Part shown: positions 22,615 through 34,700 of the stretch, one piece after another
Layout: every line of letters begins with the position of its first letter
Numbering within the stretch: the stretch's first letter is position 1
The notes under the pieces: model-generated
Databases searched by the model: none
Told to the model about the DNA's origin: nothing
The model's input: the letters and a program-made list of their open reading frames with translations, nothing else
NCBI GenBank assembly: GCA_947311845.1
Contig: CAMZMU010000020.1
Location: 39,988,489-40,052,488, forward strand
Reading direction: 5' to 3'
DNA length: 64,000 nucleotides
From: Poa pratensis
Taxonomy: Eukaryota > Streptophyta > Magnoliopsida > Poales > Poaceae
Position numbers and translations under genes: made by a program

Positions 22615-25600
22615 TGTAACATTCCAAGATTTTCAAATATTTGAAAATTCAGAAAGATCAAAAACTTTTGAAAATTATATATATTTTGAGTTAAAAATTT
22701 AAAATCATGCATGCATTAATCATCATCTTATCTTGTGTGCTTCTGAAATTTCAAAAGTTGGAATTTTAATTGATTTTAATAAGTCACAAATGATTTTATT
22801 AAAACCCCTAATTCAAAATTGACATAATGTTTCAATTAAGAAATTATGCAATATTTTAAAATTTGTAATCTTGAAAGGTATTGGAAAGGGTGCTTGATTA
22901 TTTCAAATAACAAATATTATTATTACAAATTTTTACAAATTGGTTTGAATTCATTTGGAGGTTTAAATCCAAAGTTATATAAGTTTTCAGAAAAAGAAAA
23001 AGGAAAAAAAGAACAAAAAAAATGATTAGGGCCAACCCGAGCCAGCTAGCCCGAGCCTGCCCGAGCCGCGGCCCAACTCCAGCCCAACAGCAGCCCAGCC
23101 GCACGCCCCTCTTATCCTCTCTCTGACGTGTGGGCCCCACCGGTCAGGCCACGTCAGCGTCGTCTTCCGCACGCGTCAATCACGCCCTTGCCCATTTTCG
23201 GACCACCGACACATCCCGCCTTCAATTCGCGCGATCTCCTTCCCCAATCGACGCGCCTCCGAGCCCCTTGTATACCCCTGCTCCTCCTCTCTCATTGCCC
23301 TCAAGAAATTCCCCCAGAGCGCCGCCAGGCAACGCACATTCGAGCTCGTCGTCTCGTCGCCGCCGCCGGGAAGAGGTCACCACTCCGGCATAACCAGGAC
23401 GCCCCGCACCCCCTCTTATGTCCTAATCTATTTCCACTAGACCAGCGCATTTGTTTGACACCGTTTGGTGATTTTTAATCCCTCAGATCGACGCGCCCGT
23501 GCTCAACCCGACGCCACCGCCGCGGAAGCCCACTCCGACAAGCTATTCCCGGAGGAACAAGACGCGCCCGAGACCGCTGTCTCGCCATCGACTTCGCCTC
23601 GACGTCCTACACCTCTTGGTAACCAAAGCCCCTCCCATCTCCCCTCTAGCTCGCTGGAACACCGCGGCCATGCCATCTCCACCGTCGGCCTGCGTGCTCC
23701 GGCGACCTAGCGTCGCTCGGTTATGGTCAAGTGGACCAGAGCCGTAGATCTAGATCCAGACGGCCACGATTAGATCCTGTTAGCGAAGGGGTATCAGTAG
23801 ATCTAAGCCGTAGATCTAGATCCAGTGGCTCAGAACAGATCACTTAACGAACCGGTATTTGCCAATCACAGCACGCCATGTCACCCAGCCTTTTCTGGTT
23901 TATTTCCCGAATTTTTTAATTTGGTAATTTTGCAGAAAAGCCCCTGCATATTCAAACCATTAGATCTTTTTATTGGTTTGGCCAAATTTGACAAACTTTA
24001 TATTTTTGAAAAGCTCTAGACTTGTAGAATATTTTAGCACTGTTAGTTTTCAGTTTTGCTTTAGTTTAAATTATTCAAATTTCAAATGTGTGATTTGAGT
24101 AATTTTGACATATCTTTAAATCTGTAAGTTCACAAATTGCAAATAAAATATGTTTAGAAACATTTGGATCTGTAGAATAGTTTAGTCACTGTAAAAAATA
24201 TTTTTGCATACTTTTAAACTGATTTAAAAATCAGAGGCTTAATTTGAGTAGTTTTGGTATAGTTTAAATCCTATAAACTATTTTAATTCATTTCTTCTTG
24301 CAAAATGTCACAAATATTTTTGTTTCTGTCCAGTAGTACCGTTTTGCAATTTTAATAAAATGTTTAATTACAGAAAACATTAATCTTGTATTAATACCCT
24401 TTTGGGTGACTTAATAGTGTTTTTTTGTTTAATTAAATTTAAAATAAAACTTGTCATATCGTTTCATGCATATAATAAAAAAAGAAAACAGTAATAATTA
24501 ATTTGTGTTTATTCCTTTCTGGAAATTGTTTTGTTTAGTTGTTATATTAAAATTGATGCAATTGCTTTTTGACTTCATGCATGATTTCCTAAAAAGTTAG
24601 TGTAATATGTTTCTTGTGTTTATAAGTGTGTTTCATGCATAGCATATTTTGTTTGTTTGTTTATTGTTTGCTTGAAAAATTTGTTAGACTATTCGGAGGG
24701 ACCCAAGGAATTTTGCAGCTGTGACTACTGCTCTCCTTGCTGCTAAGGCAAGTGGCACATTCATAAATTTCCTACTATTTTGTCTATGCATGTCTAGTGT
24801 ATTTTCCTTGAGCATGTGTAGGTGTTATTAGTATTGCTATGCTAAAACTGTTTAGAGTAGCACCCCTATACTAGTTGGTCTAGAATCCTATTATAATATG
24901 GTAGACTTGCTTAGTTATGCAATTGATGAAAGTTTTACAAAATGTTAAGTGGCTTCTCAGGGCCATGTTCATGGGGGTTTTCACCTAAGATAGTTTTCAC
25001 TATACTTAGGACCATGGTATGTGGTGGTTATCACCTGAGGTGGTACACATTTACTAAGTTTAATGAATCACCTGGGTGGAATTGGTATTGCTTGGTTTAT
25101 GTTGAGTGGCTTCTCAGGACCATGTTCATGGGGGTTTTCACCTAAGATAGTTTTCACTATACTTAGGACCATGGTATGTGGGGGTTTTTACCTGAGGGTG
25201 CACTTGTGGATGGCCACCCAGGGACAAAGGGATTTGAAGTACTCCAAGTGAAGATTGCTTCCAGTGCAGCCATTAGTCATATGGGCTCTGTCTTGATCAA
25301 TTAAGTTGCGTGGACTCATCCCGGCTTGACAGGTGGTGGTAGAGGATTGTAGGTGGAATTGGCCAGGCCAGTATGGGGTGGGAAAATGCTTCTGAAAGAT
25401 CTCGTCTTAATCTTCTCCTTTTCCCCAAAACACTAATAGAGTGTGGGGGATAGTTTGGGCTGATTGAGTCTAATGGTGAACGTGCACAACCCCTCGAGAG
25501 TGTCAAAACTAAGTACTTAGCCGTGCCCCCGGTTACGGACAATTCTGAGCAGCTGATCAAGAACGTCAACGGAGGATCCCAACATTCCAATTTCTAAATA

Positions 25601-26138
25601 AAACTTGATGGGTGAACAAGGGTTGGGAGTTCACTGAGGTCTATCAGTGGTACTCTTTGTTAAGATGAAAAAGTCTTTGAAAAGATAGGACAAAATTTGC
25701 TTTATGCAAAACAGCCTCAAGCTCCACCAGCCAAATATGCATATAGGTTATTAGAGTGATTCCACTATGAGTCCACAGAGTGTCACTTGCCAGTTCCATT
25801 TTATATGGTTCCGACCCACCTTGTTGCAACATTTTCCTGTTGCAGGTTGTTCCAACGATGAGTGAGGTTTCGTTTAAGGGTTTCGAGTCTACAACCAACA
25901 TGTTCGCCTGTGGCACATGAAGATGATGGGGACTACATGAAGAATAATGTTTTCCGCTGCTTTACTCTTTCAAAGCTAGCTTCGTGCTATGCAATTTGTA
26001 ACGAATATTTTTCCTAAGTACTGGATCCGCGTGTAATAATTGATACTTTGTTGTGATATTCATCGTAAATTGTGTGTGCAAATGAATCGATCCAGGGGTT
26101 TGCACTATACACAGGGATCTTGCCAATTTTTAAGTACA
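22615..26138 (+). repeat. 3' LTR of the gag-only element, about 3.5 kb
   Basis: It starts TGTAACATTCC after the reconstituted polypurine tract and ends ...AAGTACA at about 26138, where sequence becomes an integrase-coding segment of another element. Layout: AT-rich start, GC-rich core (23040-23720), long AT-rich middle (23800-24700), and a U5-like end with a phrase (tttatgcaaaacagcc) also present in the Del-type solo LTR at about 34.47 kb. The GC-rich core yields several short open frames that I do not regard as genes. The 5-base target copy would be ggtcc at 26139-26143; the other copy is off the window. Confidence 0.72.
24942..25194 (+). repeat. Tandem duplication of about 158 bp inside the gag-only element's LTR
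   Basis: The stretch beginning gttaagtggcttctcagg (24943) recurs at 25101 as gttgagtggcttctcagg, each followed by the same 'ccatgttcatgggggttttcacc' theme. The second copy is partial. Confidence 0.75.
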
Positions 26139-27835
26139 GGTCCGCTACACTCATGAGCTTCTTTCAAAATTACATCCTTGATCTCTTGAATATCTGGTAC
26201 ACAGATTCTACCATGATACCATAATGTCTCATCTTCAAGTTTCATAGTGAATTCTGAATTCCTGCAGTCTTTAATCCTACGAATTTCTTCTGCAATAAAC
26301 TCATCATCCTTTTGTCGGAGGATAATATTTTCCTTCAATTCCATTTCTATCTCTCCAACAATGTCCATAGCTACAATACTATTCAACTCTGGGCCATCCC
26401 GAATCTCAATCCCAAATTTTTCTATCTCTCTTCTTAATTCTTTGGGCATCCCTTCTTCCATCAAAGGGTTACAATTCACCTTGCGACTTAAAGCATCTGC
26501 CACTACATTAGCTTTTTCCTGGAGTATAATTGATTGTTAAGTCGTAATCCTTGATTAACTCCAACCATCTCCTTTGCCTCATGTTCAATTCCTTTTGTGT
26601 GAAGAAATATTTCAAACTCTTATGATCCGTATATAGCTCACACTTTTCTCCATACAGGAAATGTCTCCATTGCTTTAAGGCATAAACAACGGCTGCTAAC
26701 TCCAAATCATGGGTAGGGTAATTGAGCTCATGTGGTTTTAACTGCCTTGACCCATATGCAATTACCTTGCGATGTTGTATCAGTACACATCCTAGTCCAT
26801 TTTTAGATGCATCACAATATACTGTGTAAACTTTTCCAATTTCTAGTACTGCTAACACAGGTGTTGTTGTTAATTTTCTTATTGAGTTCTTGAAAACTCT
26901 GCTCACACTTCTCTGTCCATTCAAATGGAACATTCTTTCGTAGTAATTTGGTCATTGGCCCGGCTATCTTAGTAAATCCTTCAATGAATCTCCGATAATA
27001 TCCGGCCATTCCTAAAAATCCTCAAGTGTTGTGCATGATCATCCTTGGTTCTAGAGTAAACCAATATATCATCAATGAACACGATCACAAACTTGTCCAG
27101 ATATGGCATGAAAATCTTGTTCATCAAGTTCGTCAATATTGCTGGTGCATTGGTTAATCCAAAAGGTACCACTAAGTACTCATGGTGTCCATATCTTGAC
27201 ACAAATCCCGTCTTAGGAATATCCTCAGGTTTAATCTTTATCTGATGGTATCCTGATCTCAAATCTTGCAAAATACCCCTGCTCCTCTTACTTGGTCAAA
27301 CAAATCTTGTATCCTTGGCAATGGGTATTTATTCTTGATAGTCACACCATTCAAGTTTCGGAAATCTCCGCACATCCTGCGTCCTCCATCTCTTTTGTCC
27401 ACAAATATAACTGATGCTCCCCATGGTGATACACTTTCTCTAATAAATCCTTTAGCTTCCAACTCATCTAACTGCTCTTTTAGCTGCACTAATTCCTTGG
27501 GTCCCATCTTATATGGTAGTTGTGCAATAGGTGCTGTACCTGGAATCAAATCTATAGTGAACTCAATTTCACGGTCTGGTGGCATCCCTGTTAACTCTTC
27601 TGGAAACACATCTTGAAATTCTTTTACTACCGGGATTTCTTCCATCTTTACTTCCTTCATAGCATTCAACTGCAGATCTGCCTTTAACTGACTATGCTTT
27701 TCACCCTGATATATTGTCCTAATTCCTCCGGGTCCCCTCAAAGATACGGTTTTTTCTGCACAATCTATTTGGGCTCCATGGTCACATAACCAGTCCATCC
27801 CCACTACTACATATCCGAGCATTACAGCCGCATCC
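26139..27835 (-). pseudogene. pol: Del/Tekay-type pol relic (protease end, RT, RNase H, start of integrase)
   Basis: Minus-strand reading from 27.83 kb: a protease tail with [17 protein letters not shown], linker [16 protein letters not shown] motifs [28 protein letters not shown] and [11 protein letters not shown], the catalytic FIDD box (27068-27079), then [12 protein letters not shown], the RNase H stretch [16 protein letters not shown] and [11 protein letters not shown] (26.9-26.6 kb), MADALSRK, and an integrase N-terminal segment that stops at EAHE near 26145. Frameshifts at about 27.26, 27.0, 26.9 and 26.5 kb make it nonfunctional. The left end is cut by the gag-only element; the right end stops inside the protease at about 27.83 kb. 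Confidence 0.85.
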
Positions 27836-28300
27836 CGCCCATGGGCCTCAGCCGGTTTTCCCATCCGGCTCGGAGCAACAGTTGAGGATAATCCAGCTGC
27901 GAGGAGCCGGTTCTGAAGTCCGACTGGGAAACTAACCCCTCAGACAATTCTTAAAATGACCCGCCTCTGCAACCCCAGGCTGGCGTATTTTCGAGCCGTC
28001 GCTGGCGACAGAGGCGGCCAATGCCTACGACCGCTTCCGAGGTCCGGATCGTCCTGATTTTAATGGACTATCTAGAATGGCGCACGCGGCGGTCGTGACT
28101 AATAAGAGTCTCCCTCCGGCAAGCGGTCCATTTTAAAAACCGCTTCCAGATCTGCGGACCGTCCGGTGTTTCCCGGGCGTTACAACCGGATTTGGAAGCC
28201 CGCGATTCATTTTAAAAACCGCTTCCAGACTGTGCTACTAGTTTCTACCAGGCCCAGACCATTTATATTTTCAAATGGACGGTAACTCATTGTTTAGTAC
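27836..28300. other. Unassigned GC-rich repeat-bearing segment (possible CACTA subterminal region)
   Basis: Coding similarity to the pol relic ends abruptly near 27.83 kb. The segment holds repeated words: cattttaaaaaccgcttcc at 28129 and 28208, with related ccgcttccgagg and gcggaccgtccgg nearby. Such clustered subterminal words are typical of CACTA transposons. A sequence gtgctactagtttctacc near 28240 resembles a CACTA end only loosely. I could not define termini. Confidence 0.3.
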
Positions 28301-28984
28301 AGTTACAGTGCATACACCGAAATGTAAATGTTCCAATGGGACGACAAATCCACAACTAAGCTAGGTAACACCATACACTAGGAGAAGTTTGAAAAACATG
28401 TATCTAGCTACAAACACACCGTCGGGCATCGGATCCATCACCTTTCCAACGAAATTTGCCATTTCCAAGTGGAGCTCTCCTATATAGTTGCCCGACAGTT
28501 CATTCTCCTCAAGTTGTGAATGCTGTAGATAATGAGCTCTAATCTAAAGATATAAACGGTGAGACCCATTGGAGGCTCTCCAGCGATTTGGGCTTTCTGG
28601 CCGTCCGATCCTCCCCGCTCCGTGCCTCCGCTCCGTCTGATCACCGCCGGCTCCTGGAGTCGGCATGAATAGGGATTCGCAAAGTCGCTAACCGTACCAA
28701 CCTTCGTGCACCCACTCTCTCTGACATCCTACGTGGATCACCCCTGTAGCCCGAGGGTCCACCCGTCGGCCTCACGCTGCGCGTTTAATCGGTGTGACGG
28801 AGGGGCGAGATTCGCACTGCGTTCCTCCCATTGGCTGATTTTGTTCATTTACCGTTATAAGTTTTTAGCGGATGCACTGCGTGCCCCTCTGGGAGAGCGA
28901 TCTTCGTATGTGGTTCCTTCCCCCTTTTGCTCGCCGACGATGGGGCCATCCCCTCCCGTGGTCCACATGTCGGTTGCCCTGCTC

Positions 28985-29290
28985 GTTTGCGTCGCTGATC
29001 TCTCCCGTAAGTGGGTTCTCGCTGCGTATTTTCTACAGTATGTTGGGGTACATTTGGTATTTCATGTACGTTGCACTGTTCATGATGTCAGGGAGAATTC
29101 GGGCCCAATTTCTCAGTCCGAGGTGGCCTCCTTCATTCGTTGGCAGGTACGTTGCACTGTGCTGGTAGTCAGAACGAATCCGGGCCCGATTTCGCGTGTC
29201 GCTGGCGGCTCGCCAATGGTTCATTCAGACGGAACCGACCTAACGGGGTTGCCGTGCACACTGTGCTGAGGGGACGGGGTATATAGGCTG
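28985..29290 (+). repeat. Promoter-like duplicated segment, copy 1
   Basis: It begins tttgcgtcgctgatctctccc and ends with the TATA-like ggggtatatagg. It aligns with 38357-38690 over about 310-330 bp. Internally it has two related units of about 80 bp, each starting tacgttgcactgt and containing a gggccc core. Similarity stops sharply at both ends. Confidence 0.7.
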
Positions 29291-29372
29291 CGTTCTGGAT
29301 CGGATGGTTACTGTAGCTCTCATTCCCCCCCCCCCCTTTCTTCTTCCTCGTGGTTCTTGCTCTATCGTGCTT

Positions 29373-29925
29373 TTCTTGAGCTCCGCCGTGTTTCCATGGA
29401 TCTTCCGGTCACGTTTGGTCCCATTGAGATCAGGTTGGGTTTTCTTACCTTGTTTTACACTCAGATTTTGGTCGGCTTCTGTTCATGCTGTTCACCGTGT
29501 GTTGGATCCGTGTTTTTGTGTTGTTTGTTGCTTATCCAGTTTGTTTTTCTGTGTTTGGGTTCCTAAAATCTCTTTCCTCCTTGTTGCTCTGTTTCTTTCG
29601 TAGGTCACCGGTTTACTCTTACGGGTTGCGGTGCAGGATGAGCCGGTTCTTGAGCTCCGCCGTGTTTCCATGGATCTTTCGGTCACGTTTGGTCCCGTTG
29701 AGATCAGGTTGGGTTTTCTTACCGTGTTTTATGCTGAGGTTTTGGTCGTTTTTTGTTCATGCTGTTCACCGTGTGTTGGATCCGTGTTTTTGTGTTGTTT
29801 GTTGGATATCCGGTTTGTTCTTCTTTGTGTTCTGGGTTCCTAAACTCTCTTTCCTCTTTATTGCTCTATTTTTTTCGCAGGTCGCCGGTTTACTGTTACG
29901 GGTTGCGGTGCAGGATGTGCCTGCT
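29373..29925 (+). repeat. Tandem duplication, period 274 bp
   Basis: Copies begin ttcttgagctccgccgtgtttcc at 29373 and 29647. Each copy ends in a pyrimidine run followed by AG-GTC(A/G)CCGG, reminiscent of a splice acceptor. Confidence 0.82.
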
Positions 29926-29978
29926 CCCGGTTGTTCTTCACGTATAGATGAACCGTGTTGTTCCTGTGCTCATTCATC

Positions 29979-30775
29979 GGTATGTTTTATTCATTGGTTA
30001 TCCGATTCGTTTTTTTCGTATTTCTATGCCTGTCTGTTCTCTCTTTCCACACTTTTTTTTGCAGGTCAGTCTCTTGCTATTTGTGTTTTATATTCTTGCT
30101 GTTTGGTTTCTTTTGTGGATTTCATGGTTGTTTTGTGACTTGTTTTGTCTTTTTTCCTTGCAGGTCGTTGCCTTACTGGGAATATTTCAAACGCGGTGGT
30201 TTTTTGCTTCCTTTTTGGATTCGGGTTCCTGTCATTTCGGTGTTGAGTTATTCTGGATGGTAGGCGCTGCCGACTCCCCGTTCGAGCTTGTCGGCTTACT
30301 GGTCTGTTCTTTTTCCGGATAAAGTCTGTTCCGTTGAGAGTAGTTTCTGCTTTCTTGATGTGTTAATTTGTTTCTTCTTCCTTCATTGTTTATCTTGCTG
30401 GTTTGTGTGCTTGATTTGTATTATTTATTGGTATGTTTTATTTATTGGTTGTCCGGTTCGTGTTTTTGTATTTCTATGATTGTATGTTCTCTCTGTCCAC
30501 ATGTTTTTTTGCCAGGTCGGCCTCTTGCTTTTTTTGTTTTATATTCTTGCGGTTTTGTTTCTTTTGTGCATTTCATGATTGTTTTGTGACTTCTTTCGTT
30601 TTTTTTACTTTCAGGTCGTTGCCTTACTCGGGAATATCTCGGATGCGGTGGTTTTTGCTTCCTTTTTGGCTTCGGGTTCATGTCATTTCGGTGTTGAATT
30701 ATTCTGGTTGGTAAGCGTTGCCGGCTCTCTGTTCGAACTTGTCGGCTTACTGATCTGTTGTATTATTTAGTTGTT
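29979..30775 (+). repeat. Direct duplication, offset 451 bp
   Basis: Copies begin ggtatgttttat at 29979 and 30430. Both contain two pyrimidine-run AG-GT sites, the phrase ggtcgttgccttactcgggaat (or a variant) and end with a ttcga(g/a)cttgtcggcttact theme. Confidence 0.78.
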
Positions 30776-30935
30776 CGTCGCTTTTTATATTTATGTATGT
30801 TGGGTTTTTCGTTGTTCGTCAGTTGTTGGCTTACTGGTCCGTTGTTCATCTGGTTAAAGTTATTTCCATCGGCTTTAGATTGTTTTATTGCCGTGTCTTT
30901 GTATCCGTTCTTCGTTCTTTGTTTATTTATTTTTT

Positions 30936-31308
30936 GGGAGTGGCTAGGGCTCACTCGAGTGAGAATTAAGTTAATCCTCACTCAGATGACGTCATCCAGT
31001 TGCATGTGCAGCTCATGTGTAATCCATGTACAACTAAGAAATTTTTAGTTACAACTCATGTTCCCCCAGTTGCAACTCATGTGCAACCATGTGTAGCTGA
31101 GAAAATTTCATTTGTAACCCATGTGCAAAACATCTGCACCTGAAAAAATCTCAGTTGCAACTAGGTGAAACCCATGTGTAGCTGGAAAAAATACGTGTTG
31201 CAACTCATGTACAAGTCACATTCTGTACTAATCACGATGTAAATCTAACGGAATTAGAATTGAGTGAGCTCTAACTTAATTCACACTCGAGTGAGAAGTA
31301 GCAAAACC
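30936..31308. mobile_element. MITE of about 373 bp with long terminal inverted repeats
   Basis: Left end: CTCACTCGAGTGAGAATTAAGTTA. Right end, reverse complemented: CTCACTCGAGTGTGAATTAAGTTA, with further match outward to a GCTA word and inward to a second CTCACTCA. The flanks are T-rich, so the target duplication is ambiguous (about 7-9 bases, attttttt-like), compatible with a Mutator- or hAT-type MITE. Its interior holds repeats of 'gttgcaactcatgtgcaa'. Confidence 0.75.
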
Positions 31309-31721
31309 ATTTTTTTATTTGTTGGTTCCTTTGTTTGTTCGTAAGCCGTCGGCTTATTGGTGTTCGTTGTTGTCGCGTGTCGGTACGTGGACACCGAGGA
31401 TGTTGGACACCCCCTATTTGTTGGATAGGAGGGTGCGTGGTGCTTCGGAATCGGTCCCCGAGCTCAAGCACGAACACACAAGATTTTACCCAGGTTCGGG
31501 CCACGTAGCCGCGTAACACCCTACGTCCAGCTTGTCTGGTTGGATTGTGGAGTTGATGGTTTACAGTGAGAAGGCTACCAGCGCTCGCTAACCCCCGTGA
31601 GCCGTTGAGATACACACCGAGAGGTTCCCAAGGTGTAGCTCGTCCAGCCCCCGAGTACAAGTGAAGAACTATGAGCTGCTGCTAGTAATGGTGTCTCTCC
31701 CACTCAACGACCTAGGGCCTC

Positions 31722-34700
31722 TGTAACAGCCCAAAGTTTGAGAACCTAAAAACCTGAGTAAAATTTCCACTTTTGTGTTTCATTGCATCATGGCATCCAT
31801 TTTAAGTTGCTAAACAACACACTAATTGGTTTGGCAACACTGAAAAACAAAATGCCAAACTTGCTTTAACAAATCTCAGAACAATGAAGGCACTCAAACT
31901 TGCAAAGCAAAAATACTCTGACATCTTATATTTGTCAAGGAAGTTCCAAGAGTTCAAAAATACTATTTTGAACTTGCTCTAAATTTCTAAAGGGTTATAA
32001 TTTGGGAATTTAGCAAAATGCCCTATTTTAAACCTCTATGAACAAAGGTTGCTCAAAACATTTTATTTTGCAACCCCAATTTTTGTGGTGCTTCTACATG
32101 CTGTTGGGAGGCTACTTGATTTTTCTCAGATTTTTGTAAAATGTTTAAGTGCCTCGATAAAATCACTGAAATGCTGCTGGAATTAAAAGAAACAAAAAAG
32201 GACCTATTTATAAATGGGAAAATAAGAACAGGGTTTTTTTGCAAAATCCTCTTATTCCTGCTGTAGCGACCGACGCCGAGCCCTGCTCGCGCCGCACCAG
32301 CTCGCCGCCGTTGCCCTGCCCAGCCGCGCGATGCCGCCTCCCCCTGCTGTTGTCCATCCCAGCGTCGAAGCCTGGTACCAGAAGGTGTCCGAGGAACCCT
32401 AACCCTAGCCGGCTCACTCCTCCCCCTCTCCTTTCTCCACCCGCACCCGACGGCTAGCCGCCATGGCCGCGAGCTCCGCCGTCGATTGCGCACGCGAGGA
32501 GTAGATCGAAGACCACCACAAGCTCCGCAGTGATCTCCTCTCCCTCCTCGTAGGAGGAATCGGCCGGAGAAGCTGGGAATCGCCGCCGCTGTCCGTTTCT
32601 TTCTCCGACCCCGACCACCGCGTCCGAGCTCGTCGCCGTCGCTCCGGTCCACCTCCGACCACGCCTTCTTCTCCTACGTGCTCAGGGTGAGCCTGCAGTC
32701 CGAATGGACACCCCCATCCTCTCCTTCTCGGTCCTGCTCGTCGAATCGCCTCAACCCGTGGAGAACGGCCGCGGTAGCTCGCCGCCATGTGCCACGATCG
32801 TATAATCCGAACTCAGTACCATCGGATTATCCGAGTAACATCAGTACATAAAATTTCTTATTCTCCGTCGATCGGATAATCCGAGTGAGAAGTGGCCGGA
32901 TATTCCGGTGGAGTGCAGTACCGATTTTAATTTCTATTTCACCTCTTTCTTTCGAAATTGTATAAATAAGTTCTATTGTTGTTTAAAATAACTTATCAAA
33001 AGGACATATCTAAAAGGAAATTCAGAAATGCAATAACTCTTATTGGTTCGTCAGAAAATTGTGTGTATTATACCAAAATGCTCAGAAAAACATGAACTAT
33101 CCAGAAGCATCATCATCATGCATACTTGATCACAATTACAATACTGTCCTTTTAGTAGTATTAGAATCACGAAGTTAAATGTGGGGTACCTCTCTTCCCT
33201 AGTTAAATTGGGTATCGCCGTACCCCATTTAAAATTGCAAGATAGCTTATAATAAGTTCAGTACATCAAATTGTCATGTCTTCATGTTTGTGCATTGCAC
33301 CTATAGTGTTCATGGTATTTATTTGTTCCTTTCCGGTGTTGTTTGTGCATCGGTAGATCAAGGAGTTGAAGTGCCACCACCGTATCGTGATGACCCGTTT
33401 TACCAGCACTCTGAGCAAGGCAAGCGTAATCCCCCCTCTGAGCATGTCTTATCCTATTTTCCGCAAATATTTTCTCCACTATAATATTGCATGCGGTTCT
33501 AAATGTCAATCTGTTTGGATTAGAGTATCCTATAGTTGCATTAAGTTCCGATGCCATTACCTGTTTCCCCTCCTATTATCCATAGGATTGTATTGTTGGC
33601 CTGAGATACTTAACTATGTTATGTTGATGCTTAGCCATGCTTAGTTAAATGTTTGTTCGTCCGATGGTGATATCATGTTGGAAACAGATGCTTAAATGTT
33701 CGGATGATGGTGGAGGAATTGTGGTGACAGGTAATCAAATGCTTAAAGGTGGGGATGAGAGGCCACTGTGGTTGTGGTGCTTTGTCTCGTTCTCGCCGCC
33801 TAGGTGCGAGTTCTTTACCTCTTAAACCAAGACTGAGCGTGCAACCATGCGTGAGGCCTATGCAATTGCAGGAACCCTTATTCGACTAAATAACTTGTGA
33901 GGGGCTAGCCAGGGTCCTCTAGTTCGAGCTTCCATTTGCGCGTGCATGAAAATGGTGGTTGAGAATGGGATGAGGATGGTGGTGTTAGGAAAATGAGTGG
34001 CCGTGGGGCAGGGTGTTGGAGGCACTGAACCTGTCCTACCGCCACTGATGATCCTGGAAAGTCCTGAGCGAGGGAGAAGTCGTCACCGCTCCCACCCAGC
34101 CGGCTTTCCCCGGAAGAGAGCTAAGAGCTAGGCAATGGGCCGGACGGTACGCGTGGCAAACATTGTACACCCCTGCAGGGTTAAATCTTTTCGAAAAGCC
34201 GTGTCCACGGTTACGGACGACTTGGGAAAGGACGATAAGATCATAGAGAACTTGAACGGAATGATTAAAAACTGAGTACTAAAGGTACTACTCAAGAATG
34301 CAAGGTTAGCTTCCTCGAGGGTGATTCGGGGAGGTGCCTTTGTAGAACAGGTACGGTGGTTGATGATGATTACTGGTTGGAGGTGATCAAGAGAAAGAGA
34401 GTACTTCTTACCCCTTTTGAAAAATACTCTGATTAGTCGATGCCATGGAGTTATGTTTCTATAAATAAAATCAGCTTTATGCAAAACAGCCATAAAACTT
34501 TGAAAGCCTCATCGAGCTAAAGCTCTATATTTAATCTTGCGAGTTCGTCGAACTCAACGTCGTTTGTTTTGTTTCAGAGTAGGACTTCACCGACCTCGAA
34601 GGTGGGTTCTTTGTGGACGTCGACGAGTAGTCTGGGGTTCCCAGGTGGCAGCTTGGGACATCCCGGAACAGCTGGCGTTGGATGTTTATTGTAGGCCTCT

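Larger units (their letters stand above)
13201..26138 (+). mobile_element. Del/Tekay-like gag-only retrotransposon, 3' part, split by a chromovirus
   Basis: Two plus-strand pieces, 13201-14338 (gag, short 3' noncoding, polypurine tract) and 22613-26138 (3' LTR), are separated by the complete minus-strand chromovirus 14339-22607 with target duplication ggtag. Rejoining the flanks places ...AAGGGTGGTAG-TC directly before TGTAACATTCC, a normal tract-to-LTR junction. Between the gag stop at 14221 and the tract there is only about 100 bp, so no pol was present: this is a non-autonomous, gag-bearing element. Its 5' end was displaced leftward by Tat element 1. Its 3' LTR ends inside the integrase region of an older minus-strand pol relic. 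Confidence 0.72.
28301..30935. other. Unclassified noncoding block, left half, with duplicated promoter-like and T-rich arrays
   Basis: No recognisable protein. The plus strand from about 29.3 kb is strikingly T/G-rich and purine-poor, producing Phe/Cys/Leu-rich open frames (for example 29485-30138) that look like composition artefacts. A TATA-like ggggtatatagg occurs at about 29276. It contains the first member of the hairpin family (28646-28664). Confidence 0.5.

Noticed and set aside
28235..28260. Possible CACTA terminus (gtgctactagtttctacc)
   Set aside because: It lacks a correct CACTA end at the boundary, a partner terminus and a three-base duplication. Left only as a weak hint.
29485..30138. 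Plus-strand open frame of 217 codons rich in Phe, Cys, Leu and Val, suggesting a membrane protein
   Set aside because: The strand is T/G-rich and built of direct repeats, so hydrophobic codons follow from composition. There is no upstream gene context, and frames shift between repeat copies.
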